NCBI GenBank assembly: GCA_030248225.1
Contig: JASANE010011766.1
Coordinates: 61,290-125,289, forward strand
Length of the DNA stretch: 64,000 bases
Reading direction: 5' to 3'
From: Trileptium ribeirensis
Lineage: Eukaryota > Nematoda > Enoplea > Enoplida > Thoracostomopsidae
The translations under genes and the position numbers were made by a program. Of this stretch, positions 23,674-36,501 are shown piece by piece; the stretch's first letter is position 1; the number at the start of each line of letters is the position of its first letter. Below the pieces are notes generated by a model, which had not been told where the DNA came from, ran no database searches, and saw only the letters and a list, made by a program, of their open reading frames with translations.

Positions 23674-24200
23674 GTTATATCTCCTCAGGCCGAAAATAGC
23701 CCATCTCCAAGATACTGCGATAATTTGGTACCATTCGCCTCAGCTCGACGAGGTTCATTAAATATTCACTTCAGACGATTTTACAACATTTTTTCGATTT
23801 TTTGGATTAAAAATCCCATGGTACCTAAAATTTTCGAACCGAAAGCAAAAAATATTTGGGGGAAGGGGGGATGGGCACCTGGGAAGGCGGAAACACTTAC
23901 CCCCTTCAGAGCCAGAGTAAATGCATAATTTTATATACCATTCGAACCGCATTGACAAGCTTAGTCAAAAATAAGATGCATCGGTTCAATGGTTAACGAT
24001 TTAGGTTTACATTTAGCCTAGCTTGTAATTCATGAAGCGATTCAGCTGATTTTTGTACCATTCGACCAGCTCAACAATAAGATTCTATTTGGAACCCAAA
24101 AAATCGTCATAAAATGGCCGAAATAGATAGTTTATGAATCAGCTCGTCGAGCCGAGTCGATTGATACTAAAATTGCTACAGTTATTACCGAAATTTACCA
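23674..24200. repeat. Diverged repeats with a TACCATTCG core
   Basis: TACCATTCG recurs at about 23730, 23937 and 24056, near AGCTCGACGAG or related words. AAAAAT..CGATTTTTTGGAT-type flanks also recur. It looks like a degraded repeat cluster; boundaries are unclear. Confidence 0.4.
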
Positions 24201-27200
24201 TTTTCGGACAGGGAGTATTAACCGAAAAAACCCGAAAATTGTACGTGTCCAAACACAAATTACTTGCCTGAAAACGGATATATTTTTACATCAATTTAAA
24301 ACATGTTGTAGAAACGCCAATTAAAGCTCCTTACACTTGAGTGACATTTAAGCTTTCTATATTCAAAACCACATACAACAATATATTATGTATACCACCT
24401 ACCTATGTAATTTCAGATACGTAGTTCAAACACGGTTCATCAGTTGCGTACTACTACTACGATGTCAATTATTAGCTACATCTCTCGTCATAAACCACGA
24501 AAGAGAGCAAGTAAGACCTGACGGGAACATAAAACATCTAATACATACAACTTTTACTAACACCCGAAACACCGAACTGAGCAACGTGTGACAGACAGAT
24601 GACTGACAAACAAAGAATTCTGTCTAAGTCCAGCCATATAATTCAACAAATTTTGTAACCGTTTCATGTATCAAGTGATTTTGTAAGTTTTAGCCGTTTC
24701 AGCACGGCCGCAAACTGCGAGACACGGCTAAGCAAACGAAGTCATACAAGCCAGATTGTCAGGAATCAAGGTGGCATTCCAAAACGTGTTATTTCTGTAA
24801 AATTTATTATGCTCCACGACGTAAAAAACGCTGGAAAGATATAAAATAACCAAATGATATTTTTCCTTTCATTTTGTCCCCTTAGCCGGACGTACGAAGG
24901 GTTAAGGTTTTGTCATGTTCAAGCAACAGCCAGCCACTTCTTTGCATAATATTCACTGAAAATATGTTTCCATTAAATTTATAAGATGTTCTTTTATTTT
25001 TGCACCGCCAGATATTCTTTTAAAATTCAAAGAACTATTCTTTGAAATTTCAGACATATATAATTCAATTTTGTTTTATTTTGAGAGATAATTTTTTGGG
25101 GTTTAAAATAATGTTCTGGTGGTGCAAATATCGAAAAATTCTTTTAAATTTCATGGAAAGAATTTTGAGCGTAGACCAACTATTCTATCCATTGTAATTA
25201 CTATCTCATTGTAGTTACTTTGTTTACATTAGTTTCTTTGTTACTTTCACGCTTAACAACTTATAAACCGTTCAGAGTCTCATATTAAGCTACGTCAAAA
25301 TTAAGACTATCGAACAATTCTCGAATAATTAATGCTTTCCATGAAATTCGAAAACAGCAAAGTATAGCGTTTTATTGGTTTTCGTCGTGCTCATTGTAAT
25401 ACAGCATCCACAACAAGTCAATAGATGATACTAATTCGTAAGGGCAATGCACTACTTGCCGTAAGCCTTAATGCGTAATATACCAAAGCAAAACGCCCAC
25501 TTTTGTATAAATTCTACAAGTCTACAGTTCTGAAGGCCGACAGACAATATTATTTCATAAAAAACACATATGCAAGACGCAACTAGATATATATTCCTTT
25601 ACAATGTTAGTAACCTAAAGTTTACATAAAACATTTATACCTTGCCTTTTGAGAATGTATTATGAACATGACTTATGAGATCCATCAGTACAAAAAATGT
25701 CAGCGTTTTGAACTTTATGCAACATACACTGGATTTTTCGAAATCGATTACAGCTAATAATGTGTTCTAATGGGACGCCTAGTAATATATATACTTCCAC
25801 TTCAGAATTCTATCAAAGTTTGCCTGCGATCCTCATGTAGCATATAATCTGATCTGTTGTAAGACAAGATCTAATCTATTTTGTTTGTACAGAATCTAAT
25901 CTATTGTATCGATTACAAGCGCTCTTTGCGATAAAATTTAACGACGGCAAATTTGTGATCAATTCTTTGTGTTTTCACTCGCTTTTGCAGCTTCGACTAA
26001 ACAGCTGATGGAATACCATACTCTAAAGCGCTGTCGTTTATATATCAACGGGCCGAATACTCTATCTATGTCGGCTCTATTTGTCATAGCGCGTCGTGTG
26101 TACCTTTATAATCAATAATTTATTATGATCAAGTAAACAATAACTGGTTTCGTACTTCTGACGAGTTTAAAACAGACGTTAAAATTTTTTACTTCTAATC
26201 AAACTTTCAAATTTCCTATTAATTGCCTGCGCAAATTCATACCGCTGATAAAGCTTGACCAAATATTTAGTTGCACAAAGACGCCATCTGCGACATGTGG
26301 TCAAATATGTATACCTTGGTATACTTTTGTACCATATTGGGCGATAAAACATCCATGTCCTGGATTCTTTATAACGTAAACGCCATATTAGATAACCTGA
26401 CATAAGAAGCAATCGCTGTGCGCATGAATTCAACTCTGCATTTCCAATTAATCTGACAGGTAAACCAAACACAAAAACAAGTTTGAAATGACATTCAGTC
26501 GAATCATCGAAAAAAAACAGCAACAGAACTATGTTGTTTTTCAGTTTAGTAATACTCCTAAAATTGAAGAATCCAATAACTGCTTAGTTTGACAGGAAAC
26601 CATATAAATAACAGCAAATCTTCAGCCGAGTTTCGACGGATACTGACAATCCCATCTCCTTTCCCTAGCCGTAGTGACCAGCTCCCTCACCGAAGATTTG
26701 ACCCATAAAATTTTTTATTTTGAGCTTGAGTAATTTTTTTTGTGACAACCGTAAAAAGGGCCATTTCAGTGGATTTTGGCATCAGTTACACAACTAAACC
26801 ATGAAATGCAATAACAGTCCCGCAGAAAATTATATAACACGGCATATCCATTTATAAAGCTGTATACACATTGCCTGCCACGTATTGGCTTTGTGCCTAG
26901 ATCTGTGGACTAAACCTGACTCACAGAACTCCGCTGACCTAGGTCAGGCGTAAAACAAGGTTTAATACGCTACTAAGTCTATTATTTTTAATCAAACCCG
27001 TTTATCAAAACCAAAAACTGTGGGTGTCACAAGACAACCGTTTGTAAACATAACGTATTTAGGCACGTGTTCTTTTTAAAGGCAACAGAACAACGCTGTA
27101 TACACATATGAACTAATAATATAATGGTCTACAATATAAACCGTTTAGCGAAACAACGCTCAGTCTGAGAATACACGTACCCACCACAACTTTAGAGAAC

Positions 27201-27640
27201 TGGCACATGCAATATGTACGGCTTTGATCTAACTTACTTTACTCACTAGATCATACAGTGCGCAAAAGGTCATTACAGTATCAACACGCCATCAAAATGC
27301 TATTATGCGAAACTTGTATTGCTACAGTATACTGCCCGGCGGTGGATAGACTAAAATGGTACCATTTGCATCTTAAAAAGCTAACCAGATATGCACATCT
27401 AAGAAAAGCGTGTATACTGAAAACTAGGCAAATAATATATTTAACTGGCCACAGTAGTCTGCTTTGAACTTTTAAACTTATCTCAATTAAATAAACGAGG
27501 AGAAGTCCAGACGAACCAGGAATGAATCTAGCAATTATGTGCCTGTAATACAGAGCAGTGAAAGCATTTTTCGTGTATGTATATCCATACATGATCGTGA
27601 AACTTAATTCAAAATCCATGTTATTTCTATATAATCAAAC
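24201..27640. other. Intron 6, gene-poor stretch
   Basis: 3.4 kb of AT-rich DNA with no coding frame of recognisable character on either strand. No RNA gene was recognised. Confidence 0.45.
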
Positions 27641-28458
27641 AATAACTGGAACCAGCAACCGGGACTGTCCATTTTAACAGGATCCGGAACCTGGTCTGCG
27701 AAACTTTATATATATATATATAGAAAAACAGATTAAGGAAAAAATGAAGGTAATGTACATTTAAAATGTATTAAAATAAATTTTACATTAACCTTAATAA
27801 TTTACCGACATTATTGCAACTCTGGAACTTTGATGAGGCTACGGAAGCTAATAATGTATATTTATCGATCAAGATCTCGGTTATTGTCCTGTCAGAGCAA
27901 AAAATGTCTTCCATGTGTCATACTGAATGTGTATGTAAGGCATGAAACGTAGACTACACAATTTAGCTATCTCCAATCGCACTAGTCATGCGTTTATTAC
28001 ATGTTATTTCATAGGAAACTTGAAATTATTGGTTGGCATGGTTCTAAAAGAAGTATACTACAATTTTTTGATCAGTGATAGATATATACAACGTTCAGGC
28101 TAGCGTTGGGCAACCAGTGCAGATCAACTAAACTATGGTGATGATTTCTGATCGCATTGTTATGAGACAACCTGTGATACTGCTCGCACAGTTTCAATAA
28201 AAACTGCTCATTACTATGAACGCAGTTTCATGCTCCGTTGCAGACATGCTATTTTGCTCCAAAGTACTGATTTGCAAAATTTACAAGCGCATTGGCTTGT
28301 GCTTGATGCAATCTATGTTAGCTAAACTACCAACTTAGTAGATACTGCTAAACATTCCATACTCTGTTATGTAAATCAAGTTGACCGATTCAATTTTAAA
28401 ATAGGTGCGTAGTAGTCCTCTGAATGGGTAAAACAGCTTCTATGTATAAATGCTGTCT
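27641..28458 (-). mobile_element. hAT-like non-autonomous element, copy A (truncated)
   Basis: Shares the order of blocks with the complete copy at 47372-48553 but inverted: ACTGGAACCAGCAACCGG, CAGGATCCGGAACCTGGT, AAGCTAATAATGTATATTTATCGATCAA, TTGAAATTATTGGTT, GAGACAACCTGTGATACTGCTCGCACAGTTTCAATAAA. It stops near 28458, where an RT relic starts. The strand given is relative to the complete copy, taken as plus. It has no coding capacity. Confidence 0.7.
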
Positions 28459-29010
28459 ACTATATGTGGTTGACGGTCATCAGCCTGCCTGCCTTAATAA
28501 ACGCCTGTGGTCGCACTGACATTACGCTGCGAAGAAAGCTAGAAGTCTTCCGAGCAGTTATCATGACATACCTGATGTATGCCAGAGAAACGTGGGTTGT
28601 TCGAGAAAGCGACAGTCGCCGATTCAGCGCTTTTGAGCTGATATCGCTGCATCCTAGGCGGTTTGCTTCGCCATCATATTCAAAAACCGCACATTCGACG
28701 ACGGTGTTAGACAATGCACACATTTAACGATACAGTAAAGCGGCGGCGTCTCAACTGGCTTGGTCATGTGCTGCGCATTAAACCTGGCCGGCTTCCTAAA
28801 ATGGCACTTTTTTTCACCACCTGCCGACTGGAAGCGACCGCGAGGGAAGGCGTTCGAGGCATGAGGACGAGTTTTTAAGCGCGAAATGGATCCCACATTC
28901 TGTGACATTTCATGCCGTAAATGGTCACGCGACGCGTTTCCTGTGATGATGATCGCGGCTACTGATCGTAACGAATGAACGAGTCGAGCTCAAAGTGTGA
29001 TGGCTTCCTC
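28459..29010 (+). mobile_element. Third RTE-like retrotransposon relic (3' end only)
   Basis: At 28530-28640 the frame reads LRRKLEVFRAVIMTYLMYARETW, the conserved region after RT thumb in RTE-like proteins. Further on, PADWKRPRGKAFEA (about 28830, another frame) and MIAATDRNE (about 28950) match the C-terminus seen better preserved at 62.9-63.1 kb. Stops and frameshifts are frequent. About 0.55 kb survive; it is antisense to MAP7. Confidence 0.75.
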
Positions 29011-29044
29011 ATGGGCAGGGTCCAGTAACATTATATATGTATAT

Positions 29045-29705
29045 CAGGGAATAACCGGAATTCCGATTCCGACGAAAATCGTGTTTCGGATGCGGTTCCG
29101 GCAAAAACTTTACCAGAACCGTAATACCGGAGTAAAAATTTTGCTTAAAATTGTTCATATTTCACTTCATCTGCGGTCCAACCATACATATTGTACACAA
29201 TGATCAAGATCCAACACAAACAAACAAAAGAAAATACTAACTCAGCAAATTACCATGTGAAACGAAAGTAGGACAAAATTCCAGTAAAGATTTTTTATCT
29301 TCGCCCGGCAGGAGTTTAACAAAACAAAGCTAGGTTGATGCTTGTAGCACCTTTCCTATTCAGAAATCTGTGGTATATATTAGAATTGAACCGGTCTAAC
29401 TTGATATACATAATAGAGTATAAATAATTTATGCCGAGATGCCTTAAAATCGAGTACAAACCACTTTTTGATTGTCCATAACTTCATTAATACGTATCCT
29501 ATTCGCAAACCACTTAGTTTTTCGGAAAGAGCGCAATTTTTTGAACCACCTAGTGTTAATAACTCGATTTTTGCCAAAATGTCGCAAACCATTTTCTTAC
29601 TCTCAACCCTTCAATTATTCAAGTACTTAGCTCCAAGCTTGGCTGGTATAAATTGCGTGAAGCACCAGGGTGGTAGGATTCCGTGACCGCTGCGTATCGC
29701 AAGAG
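29045..29705 (+). mobile_element. hAT-like element, copy A2 (5' end, interrupted)
   Basis: Starts with CAGGGAATAACCGGAATTCC, the terminal sequence of the complete copy. It follows it through ATTGTACACAATGATCAAG and ATTGAACCGGTCTAACT to about 29405, breaks off, and resumes at about 29618 with AAGTACTTAG..GCTTGGCTGG..AAATTGCGTGAAGCACC. The intervening roughly 210 bp are an insertion or replacement. Confidence 0.7.
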
Positions 29706-30989
29706 TTATAACCTGAAATGTTTGGGGCCATTAAATGACCAAACCAAGAAATCTCCAATTATTCGTGTTGGTTTTAACAGAAATTGGGCAGGAAAACACT
29801 GAAGCAGCACAAGCAGCAAAGTTTGGTGCACAACTACATTCCTTATAAGATTTTTCGCATAATGCATATAAGTTCCTGTATTACTAGTGATAGTTGCGTT
29901 TTTGATAATATGCTTGATGTTTCAATGCACGTTTTACTGAAGTTTTTAGTTGTTGTGTTGAAATTTTTATATGTCCAGAACAGTTAAGCAATTAAGTTAA
30001 TTTGGAGTTAACCTAATTTTGAAGTGAAAATAAATACTCACAGTGGCTAAAAATCAGAATTTATGTAACACAATTGATACCTAAAGAAGTTGATCAGTAT
30101 TTTACAGTTTATCAGTCTATTACATGTTTCTAGTTTTCGCAGTAATTAAAAATAAGTTGACGTCTAACACTAGCCCACGTGATTGTATACTTGTGCTGTG
30201 AGTAGTCTTGTAAACTTTCTCTCTATGTTTGCGGTGTGTGAAAAGAGTTTTTAAGAACCAACCCCAGCTTTTAAATGATGCACTAGGCTCTGTTCGGCTC
30301 CCACAGCCAGATTCCAGGCTCGACTTTTCATACATCATGGCAGACTCGGCTCGAGCCTAAACTTAAAAAATAACTTTCTATAATTTTCCTTCATTTACAT
30401 TTTTATTGTTATGCCAGAAGTCGCTTATAAAGTTTCATAGTACGCAAATCATTGTACTCAACAGACCAATTTTTATACGATTGTAAATCGGTCAAAATAC
30501 GCGTTAATCACAAAAATACGGCTGTCAATAGAATATACTTAAGTCGACGGATAATCGAGTCCTAAATTGAGTACCTAAATAGACTCATTGCTCGTGCACG
30601 TCAAACGATTATTATAAATCTGAGCTGAAAACGCTGGCCATGACTCTCCGTTTCTTGAAACACAATGCAGTTTTTAGACAACAAAATGACAGAAAAACTT
30701 GCAAATTTATACAAACACTTCGTAGTGCAGAATAAACAGTACACACTGTAGTTCCAGCGCATGACATTTACTTTCGGTTTTTTTATGTTCCCATATTCTC
30801 GTTCAAATTCAAGGTTTGAAAGTGTGTCTTAATATTAATAAAACTTATTTCATGGGAAACAAGTAACCGAGAATTTTTGCGCTTAACAGCCAATATAACA
30901 AAAAAGCAACACATTTAAAGATATCTAACAGTATTTCATGCAACTAAACCTAAATTCCAGCAGAAATTACTTTTGGTTACAAGACATAC
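29706..30989. other. Intron 6, upstream part adjoining exon 6, no gene seen
   Basis: AT-rich DNA between the hAT fragment and the donor of exon 6 at 30989. No coding signal seen. Confidence 0.55.
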
Positions 30990-33900
30990 CTTCGGGCGGT
31001 GATGCATAATTTGGATCGATCAAGCAATCGTCTTCGTAATCACTGTCAAACTGGACGGTGTTGCAGTCATCGTTTATCGCTGGTATTGCGGCAGTTATAT
31101 GCGGCGACAGTCGATTATTTGATGGGGTGGGTGAACGCCTTCTACCACCAATAGGACTCGTGCGACCACATGGTGATATTTCGTTAAGAATGGCTGGGTC
31201 AGGAGACCAATCAACGTCGCTTCTACAATCTTTTTGCAAACTTTTGTCCGAACGAAAGCCCGTGGAGCGGTTTGACTCTGTACTTGGCGACCGTGATCGA
31301 GTGGCTGATTTTTCGCACTGCAGTGCCTGAATATCTTTATACGACTGCTTAATTCCCTTTCCCTTATGTAGCGCTCTACTGTGCTCACCACTACCGGTGG
31401 AATCAACTTCACCACTGTGGCCGGATATAGCCTCACCTACAAGTTCTGTTATGTCATAATGTAGCATTGTATAAACAGCATGATCATTTCCGTATGCCTC
31501 GTAAAAATTATAATTCGCCCGATCAGGCGGCGATACAACTGAAATGGATGGCATCTCGAATGACAGTGGCTGAGACATTGTGTCTAACATTTTCGAATCA
31601 CTAGTTATTATAGTAGCAGTGTGTTCATCGTTATAATTCCGAGCAGACATATCAGGTTCAATATCTTCCACATCGTCCAAGGAGTGTCGACTGCCTCTGT
31701 TTACGTTTGAATCTGAAGATACTGTGCAAATATCATCCGAGTTTGAAGACGCTGTCGCCAATACTTTCATCAAATCCAGACTATGGTTCCCTCCAACAAC
31801 CTGACTGTCGGCTTCCTGCAACTCGTTACAATGATTTTGGTTATTGGTGTCACTCAGAAAACTGTCCAACTGCTGTTGTGGAACAGAGTCACAGTTAATG
31901 TAGGCAGATGTAGCGTTGTGGCTACTGTTATCAGACGTTAAGGCACCATTTGCGTCGTCCATTTTTGAACAGACACCGGTTGTATTAGCTACCTGCACAT
32001 TGGAATTTATATTTGGAGAATAACCAGAAGATTCCACAGAAATGAGACAAGGACCCTTTGGCTGGAGCAGTTTTCCTTCTACAATTGTTGGCATTTCGTC
32101 ATCTTCATCGCTTTCATTGTCACCGTTACCTTCAAATACCCTGGCCCAACTATTTTGTGAGCCACTGCCTAAAGTGCCATGAAGTTCCGAATCGTGTTTG
32201 CTAGAATCGCCATTGCTAATGATATCAGGAAAATCGCTTTCGATTGCACATGATTTGCGAGGTAGACTTTCTTGTAAAACATCTTCTTCAACCGACGAAC
32301 AAAATGTATCCACAAAGGCAGCATCTGATATTTTCTGCTGATTTGGTTGTGGTGGCTTATTTACGTATGTGGGAGGTGAAATAGAATCACAGTTATTATT
32401 AGCTTTTATCACAGTAGACTTATCACATTTTTGCTCATTCACAAATCTACAATTTGTAATGCTATCACCACCACAAACTAAGCTCGGTCGGACAGTTAAT
32501 GGGCTATTTGGTTTCGTATTGTTGTAACAAGATTCCGGTGGACCATAATCCAAAATCCTAGCTGGACCTCGTCGTAAGTTTGCACCGGTGCAAGATGTCG
32601 ACATCTCTGGCTGTCCAGCTTGAACGCTAACTGAGCTAGCGTCCAAGCCCGATGTAGCATTTGAACCAACGCTGGCTGTCTCTTCGCCGTGCACAGATAG
32701 ATAAGATAAACCAGATTCACTAAAATCACAATCAAAGACATTTTTGTCCAAATTCTTAAAACACACATCGTTAGTGTTAAGCAACTGTTCCTGTGATTCT
32801 AAATATGGGTGATGCCAAGCGCTAGGGTCTTCTGTTGTGTTTCCACCACCAACTGCCTGTAGCTCCAACGAACCAGAATCTAGCTCCTGAATTGTATCTG
32901 GCGTTGAATATACATATATATCGTTAGTTTCAGGGGCCTGTGCACGTTCACGACGGTGATTCGCTTCGACGCTATACAGTCTACCTTCATCGGTATCAGA
33001 AAAAGTAATTAACGTGTCTGAAGGTGAATCTCCAGTAAAATTATTCGTGGCTGTCCTATCATCGGAGCCACAGCTCGGAAATTTACCCACTGCATCAAAA
33101 TCGGCGAACATGTCCCCGGTTTGGTCACCATCACGTGTAGGTGCCAATGTTGCTGTGTCGAAAAAAGGATCACACGTGTCTTTATACATTTTATTGGACG
33201 TATTTACATTGTAATCATCCGTTCCGAGAAAAGGGTCGTTTTCTTGCATTTCAAAAACAGACGGTGGTTCCGAGGTTACTGTTGGCTTATCAAACTTATA
33301 CCACTGTTCATTGACTGCAGTGGTTGCCACTTCAGCTACATCCTGATCAAATGGAATCTGACCTGGAAGATTTGTACATCTGGAGTCACGTAACTCTCGC
33401 GGCGCCATATTTATACCACCATCTGACTTTCCCTCAACAGTTATCGTTCTGCTCGGTTCTTGGCTTACGATGTAATCTCCTGTTATAGCATCATACGCAA
33501 CATCGACATTATTCTGAAAAGCCCTTGGGGTATCGCCTTGAAATATATCAGAATCCATGTTGTTTGTTTCGACTGGGTAGTGGGACATATATGAAGAATT
33601 ACGATCACCGTTTCCCAATTGCGACTGAGCACCTTTCAAATTTCGTAGCTTAGATGCCAACGAAATCATACTTTCACGATACTGAGGTTCCGACGGTGGA
33701 ATTGCACTGAACTCTGCAGCAAGCGAGTCGCCGCTTATATCATGCTGCCTAATAGCTTCAGGATGCGCAACTGCAAAACCGTGTACAGTGCCGTCACCAT
33801 TGTTCTGAATGATAAGCGATTCGTCCACCGAATATGCTTCACTTTGTTGCGGCAGCCCGCTAATATCTCTTGCCCACTTTTGCCTTGTAAGATAATGTAA

Positions 33901-35331
33901 TGTTTCGTCATCACTACTATCGCTGCTATAATCTTTTCGACCCATGTGGGGTTTTACTGAATCCTGTTTCAAAGCAATTTCCTCTGAATTGTCAGTTGTT
34001 GGATCAACTAGTTTAGTTTCGAACATCGTTATTCCGTGCGGAATGTCAATCAGACGATTACTGCATGCGTACTTCTTGGGAGATCCTTCGCGAGAATTTA
34101 GAGTAGTAGTCGCCCCACTACCCGACGATAAGGATTCTCCAGGTGTAGGCTCTCGCTCATCTTCTATTGCGTGGCCATTTCGAGTTGTAGTAACTATTTC
34201 ATCTCCATCATGACTGGTGGTGGCATTAACCAACATTTCCGATGTCACTGGCGACAACGGCGTACCGGTTATTAACGATCGTGCAACTGGAATAATATGG
34301 AGCTGATCCCAATAACTCATTGGGACAGCATCAGCAGGTCCTGGAATTTCAATTTCTATTCCATCTTCATCAAACATCGGCATAACTTCGTCGTAATGAT
34401 TCGAACAAATTCGATTACTATCAAAATAGGGTGAACCGATCATAATGTCAGAGTTCCCAGGAACAGAGTCTACTGCTGGCGGCGAAACCGTAATGCCAGT
34501 CGTCGCGACGGACTGCTCTGAACTCGATATCACGCTATCGTTACCACGTCGCCTCGCTGCCTCGTTATAGACGTTACAATCTCCATTGTATGTATTATCA
34601 TCCGAATATTCTTCATCTATCTCAATTCCATCGTCGTCCAAACGAATCGCCTCTTCCTTGACAAACGTTCCCTCGCGTTTTTGAGCGGGTGGCGTGATCA
34701 TACCCTGTTGTGGTATATTTGTCGATATATGCAACATATCGCTTCTCGTTTCAGAAATTTCATCGACTGCAGATGATGCTTCCGCAGACTCAGCAAAATT
34801 ATTATGATCGGCGAGGTAAAGATTGATTTCCATTTCGGGTAACATGTCCTTACTGATAAGATCCGTTTGGTTAACACCATCGCCGGAAGACATGCCCATG
34901 TTTTTAAGCCCTGTTTTTTTCTTAGTCCTCGGGGGCGCTTTTGGTGATGCAACTGAAGCTACCGTGCGCTTTGGCTTCAAGCGCCGTTCCGCAAGGCCTT
35001 TTATTTTCGCTGAGCGATAATTTTCACCTTCGCCTGTTCCAGATCCAGGATCGCGAACTGATGCAACTACAGCTCTTAGGTCATCGATTCTAGACTTCCG
35101 AGACGATACAGCTGCAGCACTTGTGTCTCTGTTGACTTCGTTTGTCTTGCGCTTGGGCGGCGCCGTTCGTTGTGTAGATGAACGCTTGTCTCTCAAAGAT
35201 TTGTTTGTACCCGAACTCGATTGGTCACCGCTTCGCAGTGGCAATCTGTTCTCTTTGCCATAAACAGGAGATATAGATTTAGCCGTTGATGCAGAAGTCT
35301 TAGGCATATCTTTCTCGACAGCTTTGTTGAG
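30990..35331 (-). CDS. MAP7: MAP7-like gene, giant exon 6 (acidic disordered region, about 1,447 codons)
   Basis: A single minus-strand frame stays open for 4.34 kb in AT-rich DNA, which is decisive for coding. The acceptor is TTTGTTTAG before 35331 (phase 0) or ACAAAG before 35321 (phase 1); donor GTATGT follows 30990 and the exon ends in phase 1, fitting exon 7. The N-terminal 130 residues are basic (KSRIDDLR, KPKRTVASVASPKAPPRTKKK) with a KEN tripeptide. The rest is acidic and rich in Ser, Asp, Asn, Thr and Gly with no folded domain. Notable short motifs are two DPF tripeptides (NDPFLG, CDPFFD), a duplicated acidic DDGIEI/EDGIEI motif, and an SAIP and a TNIP. No comparable region exists in vertebrate MAP7. 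An in-frame ATG sits 8 codons into the exon, so an internal promoter or separate gene is a minority alternative. Confidence 0.88.
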
Positions 35332-35837
35332 CTAAACAAAGTGTTTATAATAAAAGTTTAGGCTTCTAGATATCGCAGTATCCCAACAGCTTGTCGGGTG
35401 AAAACGTATTTCCCTATGTATTCGAACAAGAGAAAAAGTAATTACGCCAATGTAGTAAACACTGGACGCAAATTATGAAGTAACTTTATTGTACTCATTG
35501 TATTCAAAAATTCACGTATATATATGACTTCTCGTATAATAGGCGCTGTTTGGCAACGAAATTAAACTTGAGACTTAAAGAATCTGATATATTTCTCCAA
35601 TCATCCACCAAGACTGCAGCACGTCAATGTTGTTACGTGCATAATCTATCGTTAAACGTGATGCTACAAGTATGAATAACAGAGTATTTCATAGCCCCCA
35701 GACTGTGACATCGATTTCAGCATACTTTAAGTCGTGTGTTGGCACATAATTAGTAAAATATCTGTCTGTAATGTGAAAATGTAATCTTTCGATAGAAGAG
35801 GACACCAGATCGGTCGACTGTGATTTGCGACAGAGAT
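35332..35837. other. Intron 5, part next to exon 6, no gene seen
   Basis: AT-rich, no recognisable element; it contains the acceptor and polypyrimidine tract for exon 6. Confidence 0.6.
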
Positions 35838-36283
35838 TTTCAAATAATACACATTCTCCTGCAGAGCCGAGCCCCAATTCTTTTCACATTAGTATAGAAT
35901 TACACGGAATATTGGGCAACCGACTGTCTTGAAGACCGTAATACCTTGCGCTATGTATTCGGCAACACAACAAAATAGTACAATGGCTACTGGAGTCTTC
36001 TATAGATGAGGGGGTAACCATAATCACGGCTACGGTTCCTCCCGTGGCTGCGCCAAAACGCAAAACCATGCCGCAATCAGAATTCCTGTTCAAAAATGTT
36101 TAAATTTTTGTACATTTTGTTTTGGTTTGGGTATAAACATATGCTGTATGCACAGTGACCAAGTTCCAATACAACCAGAAAATTTTACCTAACAAAATGT
36201 ATCATTATATGTATAATATTTCATATTAACCTGCAGAAATTGCTCCTATTCAGGTTATGTTAACAGTTGAAATTGCTCAACTT
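35838..36283 (+). repeat. 446-bp duplicated block, copy 1 (contains diverged hAT-like end)
   Basis: Almost identical to 41216-41664 in the same orientation, starting TCAAATAATAC and ending near TTGAAATTGCTCAACTT. The part after about 36009 (GGGGGTAACCATAATC.., AAACATATGCTGTATG.., ATTAACCTGCAG) follows the block order of the hAT-like complete copy with many substitutions. Confidence 0.85.
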
Positions 36284-36501
36284 TACTTGAAAACTAAGAG
36301 GTCAACTCGTCTTAGGATCAAAATGGCCAAAAACTAGTTTTAAGAGTTATTTGTCAAATCTCCTTATGGGGTACCCGTGTTTCTGAGCCCATACCTTGCG
36401 ATAGAAGCGCCATATCGAAAACGATGACCAATATCGTATCTTCATCTCACACAGGAATCAGATCATCGACAACTACAACTCTACTACTGTGGCCCTAAAT
36501 A

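Noticed and set aside
33014..33393. Plus-strand ORFs opposite the giant exon
   Set aside because: They are antisense shadows of a 1,447-codon minus-strand frame, without domain-like sequence.
30967..35307. Treating the long minus-strand ORF as a stand-alone single-exon gene starting at the ATG at 35307
   Set aside because: The frame has a splice acceptor just upstream and a GTATGT donor before its stop, and its end phase matches the next MAP7 exon. An internal start cannot be excluded but is less likely.
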